A DNA stretch of 64,000 nucleotides from Candidatus Promineifilum breve (GTDB taxonomy: Bacteria > Chloroflexota > Anaerolineae > Promineifilales > Promineifilaceae), in the NCBI RefSeq assembly GCF_900066015.1, contig NZ_LN890655.1, positions 1,776,726 through 1,840,725 of the forward strand, written 5' to 3'. Below the pieces are notes generated by a model, which worked only from the letters and a program-made list of their open reading frames with translations, was not told the origin of the DNA and searched no databases. How positions within the stretch are numbered: position 1 is the first letter of the stretch; the number at the start of each line of letters is the position of its first letter. Positions 1 through 7,632 of the stretch are shown here, in pieces. A program made the translations under genes and the position numbers.

Positions 1-2
1 TA

Positions 3-1316
3 AAGAACCCCCTATTGCAACTGGCCCTTTTCCTGCTGATCCCGTTGGTGTTGTGGTGGGAACGACGCCGGTGGCGCACGCTTATCTTCCTGCTGCTGCC
101 GGCCGTTTTTTTCCTGCTCGTGTCGGCCGCCAGCCGCGTGAACTATGGCTATCGCCACGCGCTGCCGGCCGTGCCGTTCCTGATGGTCCTCGGCGTGCTG
201 GCGATCCCGCGGCTATGGATTCGCCCAATAGCGCGCGTCGCGCTGGTCGCGGGCCTGGGCCTGACGGCCCTTTCGGCCCTGGCCTACCATCCCGACCACC
301 TGACCTATTTCAACGAACTGGTCGGCGGTCGTGGTTATCACTATCTCGGCGACTCGAACCTGGACTGGGGGCAGGATTTGAACCAACTGGCAGCGTATGC
401 CGCGCGCTACCGTTCGGAGACAGGGCGGCCACTCCATTTCTCCTACACCGGCGTGGTCGACCGGGAGCACTATGGCCTGGCCGGGCTGTCGCTGACCGAG
501 CAATTCAACCGGAATGAGAGCGCCTTCGCCCCGGCCAATCCACCCGCGGGGCGCTACGCCATCAATACCGGAGACTTGCAGGGCACCGGCTTGATCCTCG
601 GCGAGCTACGCGAGAGCGATCTGTTCGACTGGTTCCGCCGGCAGCAACCGATGGAGACGCTGGGGGGATCGATCTTCATCTACGACGTGCCCAGGCAGGC
701 GGACGGGACGTGGATGGCCCACTGCGCGCCCGATCGCTTGCTGAATAATGAACAGGCGGAACGGCTGATCGGTCGTGGGACATTGCGCCACGTGGAATTC
801 GACTGCCGGACGAACTGGGTTTTCCCCGGCGGCGGGCCGGGATGGTACGTCTTGCCGCCGGAAGGCACGGAGTGGCTCGGCCGCCGGCTCGGCCCGGACA
901 GCCCGCGCGAGGTCTACCGGCATCGGGCCAATGCCTATGGGCCGGACTACGTCATCGTCTATTGGCCGGGGACGCCGGAGGCGGCGCTGGGGGACAATCT
1001 CCAGCCATTTGCCGGGGAGGGCGGCGGCCCGGCAACCTTGCGGGGCTTCGGCGCGGCTGGGGCCGAATGGGTGACGTTCTGGGAAGTGATCGCGGCGACG
1101 ACTGAGCCTCTCTCAGTCAAGGCCCACTTGCTGGCCGGTGACAGCCCCCCGCAGGTGGCCGATGGGCTGGGTTTCGCCGCCAACCAATGGCAACCGGGCG
1201 ACTGGTTCATCCAGCGCCACGTCTTCCCCGCCCCCGGCACAACGCTGGAAACGGGCCTGTATAATTACGTGACGCTGCAAGCGGTCTCCGGGCCGATCCG
1301 GTTGGTTGAAGATTGA
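3..1316 (+). CDS. GT39-like (GT-C) membrane glycosyltransferase, 3' part
   Basis: The reading frame is open to the left edge of the window, so the 5' part of the gene is missing. About four hydrophobic segments fill the first 95 residues. They are followed by a motif typical of dolichyl-phosphate-mannose-type GT-C enzymes: YFNE, then DSNLDWGQDL. The remaining ~300 residues form a soluble, Trp- and Gly-rich domain. Family members transfer a sugar from a lipid carrier on the outer face of the membrane; donor and acceptor cannot be told here. The visible start (KNPL before a hydrophobic stretch) resembles an internal loop of such proteins, which supports truncation rather than a true start at the TTG at 15. 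Confidence 0.7.
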   Translation, partial: KNPLLQLALFLLIPLVLWWERRRWRTLIFLLLPAVFFLLVSAASRVNYGYRHALPAVPFLMVLGVLAIPRLWIRPIARVALVAGLGLTALSALAYHPDHLTYFNELVGGRGYHYLGDSNLDWGQDLNQLAAYAARYRSETGRPLHFSYTGVVDREHYGLAGLSLTEQFNRNESAFAPANPPAGRYAINTGDLQGTGLILGELRESDLFDWFRRQQPMETLGGSIFIYDVPRQADGTWMAHCAPDRLLNNEQAERLIGRGTLRHVEFDCRTNWVFPGGGPGWYVLPPEGTEWLGRRLGPDSPREVYRHRANAYGPDYVIVYWPGTPEAALGDNLQPFAGEGGGPATLRGFGAAGAEWVTFWEVIAATTEPLSVKAHLLAGDSPPQVADGLGFAANQWQPGDWFIQRHVFPAPGTTLETGLYNYVTLQAVSGPIRLVED

Positions 1317-1320
1317 ATGA

Positions 1321-1414
1321 TTAGCCACGGATGGACACGGATTTAACGGATGACCACGGATTAAGTTCTCTCTATCCGTGTTCATCCGTCCCATCCGTGT
1401 CTATCCGTGACTAA
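1321..1414. repeat. Intergenic palindromic repeat, ATCCGTG family
   Basis: The 22-bp outer arms 1321-1342 and 1393-1414 are complementary with two mismatches and are built from repeated CACGGAT / ATCCGTG units. It fills the gap between the glycosyltransferase and the NUDIX gene, which converge. Related copies lie at 27084-27157, 35096-35198 and 40647-40747. Confidence 0.85.
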
Positions 1415-1433
1415 ATTATTCCTTCCGCAACCG

Positions 1434-2018
1434 TCATCCATCGTGGCGCTGGAAGCGGATCATCTGGCTGGGTTGGGCGGCCGAGCCGTCGAGCAGCGCG
1501 CGCATCTCCACTTCCACGTAGGGCGCGTGTTGTTTCGCCGCGCCGAATTCGCGGATCATGGCGTAGTCGCTGGGGATGATGCGCCCCTCGGCATGCAGGG
1601 CGTCGATGGCCGCGCGGTCGAACCAGGCCACCAGCCCTTCCTGTTGTTCGGCGGCCGTGCCGTCGCGCACGACCAGATCGCACACCAGCAGCAGGAAGTG
1701 GGCCCCATCATCGCCGCCCGTCCACGGGGCGACGCGCTCGCTGACCAGCGCCCGCAGGGCCACAAACTCCGTGCGCAGACCGGTCTCTTCCAACGCCTCG
1801 CGCACCACGGCCGCGGCCAGCGTCTCGCCGAAATCCCATTTGCCGCCGACCAGCGCCCACTGGCCGGTGTAGGGGCCGCCGGCGCGACGGATGAGCAGCA
1901 GTTGCTCGCCCGCTTCGGCCGCGCGGCGGATGAGGGCCACGGCGACCGGGATAGGCGCGGTCTGGCCGCGCCAGCGGCGCTCGGGCGGCAACGTGGGTAG
2001 GGAATCGAAGGGGGTCAT
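1434..2018 (-). CDS. NUDIX hydrolase
   Basis: The 194-residue product has a complete Nudix box: G59, E65, R73-E74, E77-E78 and G80 fit the pattern Gx5Ex7REUxEExGU. These Glu residues bind the metal in the family, which hydrolyses a nucleoside diphosphate linked to another moiety. A C-terminal extension of ~60 residues follows the Nudix fold. The substrate cannot be predicted; sanitising oxidised nucleotides or trimming NDP-sugars are both possible. The gene is monocistronic, with repeats on both sides. The ATG start gives the usual family length. Confidence 0.88.
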   Translation of the reverse strand: MTPFDSLPTLPPERRWRGQTAPIPVAVALIRRAAEAGEQLLLIRRAGGPYTGQWALVGGKWDFGETLAAAVVREALEETGLRTEFVALRALVSERVAPWTGGDDGAHFLLLVCDLVVRDGTAAEQQEGLVAWFDRAAIDALHAEGRIIPSDYAMIREFGAAKQHAPYVEVEMRALLDGSAAQPSQMIRFQRHDG

Positions 2019-2027
2019 AGCAATAGA

Positions 2028-2163
2028 CCACGGACTACAGACTACAGACTACAGACTACAGACGGCGGAAAGAGTAGCGAGTAGCGGGTGGCAAGTAGCA
2101 AGTAGCAGGTGGCAAGTAGCAAGTAGTTGGGAACCCGCCACCCGCCACCCGCCACCCGCCACA
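2028..2163. repeat. Low-complexity tandem repeats
   Basis: Three short arrays lie in a row: ACAGACT-type units (about 2035-2062), GGCAAGTAGCAAGTAG-type units (about 2080-2130), and CCACCCG units (about 2136-2162). The last array is roughly complementary to the second, so the block could fold on itself. Related GGTGGCGGGT arrays are at 55950-55985 and 58365-58465. No gene is visible in this stretch. Confidence 0.75.
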
Positions 2164-2198
2164 CTTTACGTTTTTCTTCTCCCGCGGTCGGCGGTCGT

Positions 2199-4010
2199 TC
2201 ACGTTCTCTCGTTGAAGTATTCTAGCAGCAACGCATGAACGAAGGTATAGCCGCCGCCGACCTTGCGCAGCAGATTGCGCTCGGCGGCGTAATTGAGGAA
2301 GTCGGCCGGGTCGGCCGGCAGGTGGCCGCGGTCGTGGAGAAGGCGCACCAGACGGCGGTGCTGCCCATAGGCCAGCAAGCCAAAGGCCAGCCCGCAGCCC
2401 ACCCCCAGATAGAGCGCCAGCCACAGCAGCCAGGCCGTGGCCGGGATGATCGCCTGTGGCCCGCCCACCGCCGCGCCGAGGGCCACGGCCACCGCCCCCA
2501 ACCCGGCCATGAGCACAAACACCAGCCCCATGACCATGAACCCATTGCGGCGCGAGGCGGCCACACCCTGGCCGGGCGTCGTCCGCAGGCGCAATTCGCC
2601 GCGCAACAGAGCGTTTTCGATCATCAGCAGCACGCCCCCGGCGGCGGGCAACAGGGCTATCCAGGGTGTATTCGTCCAGCGGTCGAGCCAGGCGGCCAGC
2701 GCACCCAGCGCCAGCCCGCCCAGCCCCCCCAGGCCGAAACCCAGCGCCGCCCACGGCCATGACCAGCCCAACGACTCGACCGTCTCGATGCGGTCGTAGG
2801 GCAGCCGCCCGCGCAGCAGAAAACGGCCGGTGAGGGCCGGCACGGCGGCGGCCAACGCGCCGATGAGCAGCAGCCCGCCGGCCGCGCCCCACCGCCCGAA
2901 CAGTAACAGGATGATCGCCGCCGGGAGCGCGGCCAACAGCAGGGCCACAAAGACGGCCAGCCGCGCCCGGCGGCCGAAGCGCGGCCGGTCATCGCCCGGC
3001 AACCACGCCGGCTGCATATCTTCCAGGAAGAAGGCCGGCTTGCCGGCCCGCGCCATTTGCCTGGCTAACCACGATAGCCAGGCGATGGTATCGCTGGGGG
3101 CATAGCTCATGTTCTTGCTGCGATAGCGGGCCATGCGCTCGACGTAGACGTCGAAGAGATGGGCGCGGCTGAGTGTGCCGTCGCCCAGGGCGGCGTCGCC
3201 CCGTTCCGGCGGGCGGTTGGCGGCCAGGGTCATGATCGACAGCATCAGCGGCGTCTGGGCCAGCTCGCGCAGCGTCCGGTCGGCGGCCAGCGCGGCGCGC
3301 AGGCCGTCCAGCCGCTTGCCGCGCCGGGCCAGGTAGGCGTCGATCTGCTCGGCCGTCAGCGGTTGCAGGATGATGGCCTTGTCCAGGTTCAGCCGGGTCG
3401 CCAGGGCCTGATAGTCGCGGTTGCGGGCCGTCACCAGCAGCGGGACGCCGGGGTGACGGGCGCGAAAGGCGTTGATGGCTTCGGCGCAGGCCGCGCGGTG
3501 GGCCGGATCGACTTCGTCTAGACCATCGAGCAGGGGAATGAAGCGGCCGTCGTCGATCCAGCGCCGGGCGAGTTTGGCCGGCACCTCGTAATTGTTGGCT
3601 AACTGTTCCACCAGCCACTCATCCAGCGGGCGGCCGTTGTGGTAGGCCGCCAGGCTGAAGACGGCGGGGATGGGCTGCGCCTCGTCGGCCTCGGCCCGGC
3701 CCATCAGGTGGCTGACCAGTTGCAGCAGCATGGTCGTCTTGCCCGCGCCCGGCTCGCCCAGCACCAGCAGCACACACCCGGCGGCGGCGTAGACGGCCTC
3801 GATGCGGGTGCCGACGGGCAGAAGCACGTCGTACTCCGGAGCCTGCTGCCAGCCGGGCACGCCGCTCTCGGCCAGCGCCGCCGGGCGATAGGCAAAGCCC
3901 AGATCGATGATCTCGCCGCCGTGGAGCGACTCCTCGAGTACGCCCACCAGCCAGACGGCGCGCACCCGGCGCAACATGACCGCGCGATTGTGACGTTCCT
4001 GGTCGTTCAT
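2199..4010 (-). CDS. NACHT-domain NTPase with C-terminal membrane region
   Basis: The 603-residue product carries a P-loop GEPGAGKTT (residues 85-93) and a Walker B LLDGLDEVD (160-168) with the extra acidic residues typical of NACHT/STAND NTPases. A winged-helix-like region follows to about residue 310. About seven hydrophobic segments occupy residues ~325-540. The tail has an FxHxLLLEYF-type motif (FVHALLLEYFNE) that recurs at the end of bacterial NACHT proteins. There is no recognisable effector domain at the N-terminus and no long sensor repeat, so it is short for a STAND switch. STAND proteins often act in signalling or phage defence; the role here is unknown. The ATG at 4010 is the only good start. 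Confidence 0.8.
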   Translation of the reverse strand: MNDQERHNRAVMLRRVRAVWLVGVLEESLHGGEIIDLGFAYRPAALAESGVPGWQQAPEYDVLLPVGTRIEAVYAAAGCVLLVLGEPGAGKTTMLLQLVSHLMGRAEADEAQPIPAVFSLAAYHNGRPLDEWLVEQLANNYEVPAKLARRWIDDGRFIPLLDGLDEVDPAHRAACAEAINAFRARHPGVPLLVTARNRDYQALATRLNLDKAIILQPLTAEQIDAYLARRGKRLDGLRAALAADRTLRELAQTPLMLSIMTLAANRPPERGDAALGDGTLSRAHLFDVYVERMARYRSKNMSYAPSDTIAWLSWLARQMARAGKPAFFLEDMQPAWLPGDDRPRFGRRARLAVFVALLLAALPAAIILLLFGRWGAAGGLLLIGALAAAVPALTGRFLLRGRLPYDRIETVESLGWSWPWAALGFGLGGLGGLALGALAAWLDRWTNTPWIALLPAAGGVLLMIENALLRGELRLRTTPGQGVAASRRNGFMVMGLVFVLMAGLGAVAVALGAAVGGPQAIIPATAWLLWLALYLGVGCGLAFGLLAYGQHRRLVRLLHDRGHLPADPADFLNYAAERNLLRKVGGGYTFVHALLLEYFNERT

Positions 4011-4065
4011 TTGTCTTCCGCTAAAGCCCTTGAGGTTGACGGACTAGGGGCCTTATTTGTTTTTT

Positions 4066-4165
4066 GGACACAGAGGTCACGGAGGAGTCACAGAGTTACA
4101 CAGAGGTTGGGAGAGGTTTCGCTTTTTCTCCGTGCCCTCCGTAATCCTCTGTGTGCTCTGTGTCC
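4066..4165. repeat. Intergenic palindromic repeat, ACACAGAG/CTCTGTGT family
   Basis: The left side is rich in CACAGAGG and CACGGAGG; the right side carries the complementary CCTCTGTG and CTCTGTGTCC, giving a long imperfect hairpin. It lies between the divergent NACHT and methyltransferase genes. A related element lies at 56908-57015. The rest of the 4011-4265 gap holds nothing recognised. Confidence 0.8.
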
Positions 4166-4265
4166 TCTTTCGCTGTGTCCTTTCTCAGTGATTATAATGG
4201 CCTATAGGGCAGGATATAATAAAGGAGGCGATAAAATCATCATCGCCGGGCGAGGAAATTTACCC

Positions 4266-5144
4266 ATGACCAACGGAGATCGCGACGCGTTAACCCGCGC
4301 CCTCTGGCGCATCTACAACCGGCCCGACCCGCCGCCGCTCTGGGTCGGGGGCGGCGGCAATTTGCCGTGGAACGACCCGGCCTTCTCGGCGCGGATGCTG
4401 CGCGAGCATCTGGACGAAACCCACGGCGCGGCCTCGCGGCCGGCGGCCGAGCGCGCGGCGCAACTCGATTGGCTGTGGGCGCGGCTGGGGTTGCGACCGG
4501 GCAGCCGGGTGCTCGATCTGACCTGCGGCCCCGGCCTGTATGCCGTGGCGCTGGCCCAGCGCGGGGCGCAAGTGACCGGCGTCGATTTCGGCCCGGCGGC
4601 CATCGCCCACGCCCGGCAGTTGGCGGCCGAGGCCGGGCTGAGCGACCACTGCACTTTCATCGAAGCCGACGTGCGCGACTACGCCCCGGAGCCGGCGGCC
4701 TATGACGCGGCGCTGTTCCTCTATGGACAACTGGCCGTCTTCTCGCGCCACGAGGCGGCGGCACTGCTGGCGAAAACGGCCGCGGCGCTGCGGCCCGGCG
4801 GCCGGCTGGTCGTGGAGCTACTCGACCCGGTGCGGGTGGACAAGCGGGATAGCGCGTGGTGGTATACCGATGACGGCGGGCTATGGGGCGAGCGGCCTTA
4901 TCTCCACCTGGGCGAGCGGCGCTGGGACGCGGCCGCGCGGGCGTCGATTGAGCGCTACCTCATCCTGCATCTGGAGACAGGCGCGCTGGATGAGATTATC
5001 CTGGGCGATCAGACCTACGAGGTCGAGGAGATGGCCGGGCTGCTGCGGGCGGCGGGGTTCGCGGCGGTGACGAGTTTTGCGGCGTGGGATGGGTTGGGGT
5101 TGTATGATGCGGCCGAATGGGTAGTGTATCTGGCTGTGAATTAA
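4266..5144 (+). CDS. Class I SAM-dependent methyltransferase
   Basis: The 292-residue product has the Rossmann methyltransferase motifs in order: motif I VLDLTCGPGLYAVAL, then VTGVDFGPAAI for the ribose-binding acidic loop, FIEADVRDY, and a post-motif LRPGGRLVVELLDP. The substrate is not evident. The start at 4266 is chosen because GAGGAAA lies about 8 nt upstream. An in-frame ATG at 4197 would add 23 residues of no recognisable character, next to an AGGAGG that sits too far downstream to serve it. The gene is monocistronic. Confidence 0.85.
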   Translation: MTNGDRDALTRALWRIYNRPDPPPLWVGGGGNLPWNDPAFSARMLREHLDETHGAASRPAAERAAQLDWLWARLGLRPGSRVLDLTCGPGLYAVALAQRGAQVTGVDFGPAAIAHARQLAAEAGLSDHCTFIEADVRDYAPEPAAYDAALFLYGQLAVFSRHEAAALLAKTAAALRPGGRLVVELLDPVRVDKRDSAWWYTDDGGLWGERPYLHLGERRWDAAARASIERYLILHLETGALDEIILGDQTYEVEEMAGLLRAAGFAAVTSFAAWDGLGLYDAAEWVVYLAVN

Positions 5145-5177
5145 GATTGTTTCAGCTATTACCTGGCCTCATAATAA

Positions 5178-5645
5178 CTATATGGATATTGTGGCAAAGT
5201 GGTAATCTCGTTCCAACCAAGCTAATTCAAAATAGCCGCGTGGTACGTCTATTGGCGCTTGATCAAAGTAGGGATCATTCAAATAGATTACTTGTCCCTC
5301 AACATCATAGCCAACGACTACGACAGCATGATCGGTCTGGTATGCCCAATAAGGCAGATCGCCCGTGCGCACGAACGCAATGACTGGCTGACCATTATCC
5401 AACATCCTAAACAGCCCATCGACGTCTGTGACACTGTACGTCACCGATAGGCCAAGTTGAGTAATTAAGCGGATATTGCTTGCCGGCGCGCCAAAATTTC
5501 TGATCTTTAGAAGTTGAGCAACTTGGGAATAGTCTATGCCGCGGTCAATGAATTCAAGAACCATGGCCGCGCACGCCGCCAGACAATCGCCATCACCCTT
5601 CTGTTTCAGATGCGAAACGGGTAGCAAGACCTTCGGCACGAGCAC
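5178..5645 (-). CDS. C39-like papain-fold cysteine peptidase domain protein
   Basis: The 155-residue product is essentially one C39-type domain: a QKGDGDC segment with the likely nucleophile C21, His106 in TDHAVVVVGYD, and Asp124 in the LNDPYF motif. There is no signal peptide and no ABC transporter domain, so it is not a bacteriocin exporter; it is probably a stand-alone cytoplasmic protease-like protein. Its 5' end overlaps the 3' end of the gene at 5593-5988 by 53 bp, so the two are co-expressed. The substrate is unknown. Confidence 0.75.
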   Translation of the reverse strand: MLVPKVLLPVSHLKQKGDGDCLAACAAMVLEFIDRGIDYSQVAQLLKIRNFGAPASNIRLITQLGLSVTYSVTDVDGLFRMLDNGQPVIAFVRTGDLPYWAYQTDHAVVVVGYDVEGQVIYLNDPYFDQAPIDVPRGYFELAWLERDYHFATISI

Positions 5646-5988
5646 TGACCTCAGAAATGAGTTGGGGGTTGCTGTATAATTGACCGGTTTCGGTGTTCAC
5701 ATTGATAGCGCCGACCTCGCCAATATCGCCGCGCGAGGTCAGCGACAAGATGACCGGCACGCGCCAGCAAATCGACTCACCAATGACAAGGTTCGGCTCC
5801 CCGGCGTGCATCATGTAACTGATCTCGCTCAGGATGAAGCTGTTTACTTTCTGGCGGGCGGCGTAGGCGGAGACGTTGACATCGGCCGTCACCTTGATGT
5901 CGATCTCCAGACGCCCGGTCTGCGGTAAGGAGTGAATCTGTGTTACCACGTATCCTTGCCTCCAACCTCCAGGATTCTTAACCTTCAT
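5593..5988 (-). CDS. Small conserved-looking protein upstream of the C39 peptidase
   Basis: The 131-residue soluble protein has a central segment, SICWRVPVILSLTSRGDIGEV, followed by GAINVNTETGQLY. That pattern (an inserted acidic turn and then a short VNTETG-like strand) is seen in small proteins encoded next to PIN or peptidase genes, but I cannot name a family. It precedes and overlaps the C39-like gene, so it may be its partner, inhibitor or substrate. The promoter at 5992-6019 abuts the ATG with a 3-nt gap, so the transcript is probably leaderless. Confidence 0.6.
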   Translation of the reverse strand: MKVKNPGGWRQGYVVTQIHSLPQTGRLEIDIKVTADVNVSAYAARQKVNSFILSEISYMMHAGEPNLVIGESICWRVPVILSLTSRGDIGEVGAINVNTETGQLYSNPQLISEVSARAEGLATRFASETEG

Positions 5989-5991
5989 CAG

Positions 5992-6019
5992 ATTATACTC
6001 GCCGATAAGCGTTATCCAA
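5992..6019 (-). promoter_or_regulatory. Sigma-70-type promoter, leaderless arrangement
   Basis: On the minus strand TTGGAT (6014-6019), 16 nt and TATAAT (5992-5997) precede the ATG at 5988. With transcription expected to start about 7 nt after the -10 box, the mRNA would begin at or inside the start codon. Its -35 box is 2 bp from that of the divergent ccmA promoter. Confidence 0.6.
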
Positions 6020-6021
6020 AC

Positions 6022-6049
6022 TTGTCCGCTTAAATCAATCGCCTACAAT
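6022..6049 (+). promoter_or_regulatory. Promoter of the ccm cluster
   Basis: TTGTCC (6022-6027), 16 nt and TACAAT (6044-6049) lie just upstream of the ATG at 6058. The leader would be only a few nucleotides. It is back to back with the minus-strand promoter at 5992-6019. Confidence 0.5.
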
Positions 6050-6057
6050 TGATCCTC

Positions 6058-6756
6058 ATGATCCGTCTCAGCGGCATCGTCAAACATTACGGCCTGAACC
6101 CGGTGCTGCGCGGCGTCGATCTGACGGTCGGGCAAGGGGAGTTCGTCACCCTGGTGGGGCCGAACGGGGCGGGCAAGAGCACGCTGCTGGGCATCGTCGC
6201 CACGCTGCTGCGGCCGACTTCGGGCGAGGCCCGCGTCGGCGGTTGGCGCTTGCCGGAGCAGGCCGACCGAGTGCGCCGCCACATCGGCCTCGTCTCCCAC
6301 CAGCCGCTGCTCTACCGCGACCTGACCGCGGCCGAAAACCTGACCTTCTTCGCCAAGCTCTACCGGCTGCCCGAGGCCGAGGCGCGGGTGGCCGAGGCGC
6401 TGCGCAAGGTGGGCCTCTTCGCCCGCCAGCGCGACCCGGTGGGGGCCTTCTCGCGCGGTATGGTGCAGCGTCTGACCATCGCCCGGGCCACACTCCACGA
6501 GCCGGACGTGCTGCTGCTCGATGAGCCGTATACCGGGCTGGATCAGGAAGCGACCCATCTGCTGGACGACCTGCTGCGCGAAGAGACGGCCCGCGGCCGG
6601 ACGATCCTGATGATCACCCACGATCTGGGCCACGGCCTGGGGCTGGCCGACCGGCTGGCGATCCTCCACGGCGGCCGTATCGCCCACGAGGTCAGCCGCG
6701 CCGCCATCAGCCCGGCGGCGGTTTATGATCTGTATGCTGAAGTAACGATGATGTAA
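6058..6756 (+). CDS. ccmA: Heme exporter ATP-binding protein CcmA-like
   Basis: This ABC ATPase of 232 residues has Walker A GPNGAGKST, a Q-loop region (SHQPLLYRDLT), the signature FSRGMVQRL, Walker B VLLLDEPYTGLD and a switch His in MITHDLGHG. The signature FSRGMVQR and the short length fit CcmA, which with CcmB and CcmC releases heme-loaded CcmE in type I cytochrome c maturation. The next genes are ccmB and ccmC, which supports the name. The ATG at 6058 is preferred over the TTG at 6049. A long perfect palindrome separates it from ccmB. Confidence 0.85.
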   Translation: MIRLSGIVKHYGLNPVLRGVDLTVGQGEFVTLVGPNGAGKSTLLGIVATLLRPTSGEARVGGWRLPEQADRVRRHIGLVSHQPLLYRDLTAAENLTFFAKLYRLPEAEARVAEALRKVGLFARQRDPVGAFSRGMVQRLTIARATLHEPDVLLLDEPYTGLDQEATHLLDDLLREETARGRTILMITHDLGHGLGLADRLAILHGGRIAHEVSRAAISPAAVYDLYAEVTMM

Positions 6757-6762
6757 AAAAAC

Positions 6763-6827
6763 GATCCGCAGATTACGCAGATTTCGCAGATTAAAATAAT
6801 CTGCGAAATCTGCGTAATCTGCGGATC
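6763..6827. repeat. Perfect 31-bp palindrome between ccmA and ccmB
   Basis: Arms 6763-6793 and 6797-6827 are exactly complementary around the 3-nt loop AAA. The arms consist of repeated GCAGATT/ATTTCGCAG units. It lies inside the ccm operon, 6 nt after the ccmA stop, and could fold strongly in the mRNA. Related fragments (ATCTGTGAAATCTGTG) occur at 20970-21000 and 25835-25856. Confidence 0.95.
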
Positions 6828-6839
6828 AAACTCTTTTTT

Positions 6840-7529
6840 ATGAACGACTTTTGGGCGGCCGTGTGGGCCGTGGTGTGGAAAGATTTACGCATCGAGGGGC
6901 GCACGCGCCAGACGGTCAGCGTCATGGCGATGTTCTCCATCGCGACGATCATCATGTTCAACTTCGCGTTGGGCACGTCGCTCGATGCCGCGCGCGAGGT
7001 CGCCACGGGGCTGCTGTGGGCCATCGTCCTGCTGGCCGCCGTGCTGGGCCTCAACCGCTCGCTGGCCCTCGACCGCGAGAACCAGGTCTTCGACGCCATG
7101 CTCATCGCCCCCATCCCCCGCGCGGCGCTCTACGCGGGCAAGGTCATCAGCATCAGCCTGTTCACGCTGCTGCTCGACGTTATCCTGATCATCCTGTTCA
7201 CCGTGTTCTTCAACCAGCCGTTCTACCTGCCGCCGGTCGTGCTGCTGCTGTTCCTGGGCACCATCGGCTACGTGGCCGCCGGGGTACTCATCACGACGAT
7301 GACCATTCAGACGCGGACGCGCGAGGTGCTGCTGCCGGTGTTGTTGCTGCCGTTGTCGCTGCCGTTGGTGCTGCCGGCGGCGCTGGCTACGGCGACGATT
7401 GTCTCCTCGGCCGCGTTCGGCGGGGCCACCTGGGCCGAGATACAGGGGCCGGTGCTGCTGGTAGTGGCCTACGATTTGGTCATGTTGGCGGTGGGGTTCG
7501 TGTTGTATCCGTTTGTGGTAGAATCCTAA
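6840..7529 (+). CDS. ccmB: Heme exporter membrane protein CcmB
   Basis: The 229-residue, very hydrophobic protein has six predicted membrane segments, the usual CcmB topology and length. The N-terminus (VWKDLRIEGRTRQTVSVM) and the loop ALDRENQVFDAMLIAPIPR match the CcmB family, where the cytoplasmic loop contacts CcmA. It forms the permease of the CcmABCD complex. It is co-oriented with ccmA and ccmC, with palindromic repeats on both sides. Confidence 0.88.
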   Translation: MNDFWAAVWAVVWKDLRIEGRTRQTVSVMAMFSIATIIMFNFALGTSLDAAREVATGLLWAIVLLAAVLGLNRSLALDRENQVFDAMLIAPIPRAALYAGKVISISLFTLLLDVILIILFTVFFNQPFYLPPVVLLLFLGTIGYVAAGVLITTMTIQTRTREVLLPVLLLPLSLPLVLPAALATATIVSSAAFGGATWAEIQGPVLLVVAYDLVMLAVGFVLYPFVVES

Positions 7530-7538
7530 CCAATGACG

Positions 7539-7610
7539 AATTACGAATGACGAATGACGAATGGCAGACAGCGCTCTGCATTCGTCATTCGTCATTCGTC
7601 ATTCGTAATT
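7539..7610. repeat. Palindromic repeat, ACGAATT/CGAATG family
   Basis: The 25-bp arms 7539-7563 and 7586-7610 are perfectly complementary and made of GACGAAT units. It lies between ccmB and ccmC. Same-family elements are at 9791-9901 and 14150-14227. Confidence 0.92.
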
Positions 7611-7632
7611 TGAATGAAGGAGTAATCAATCC

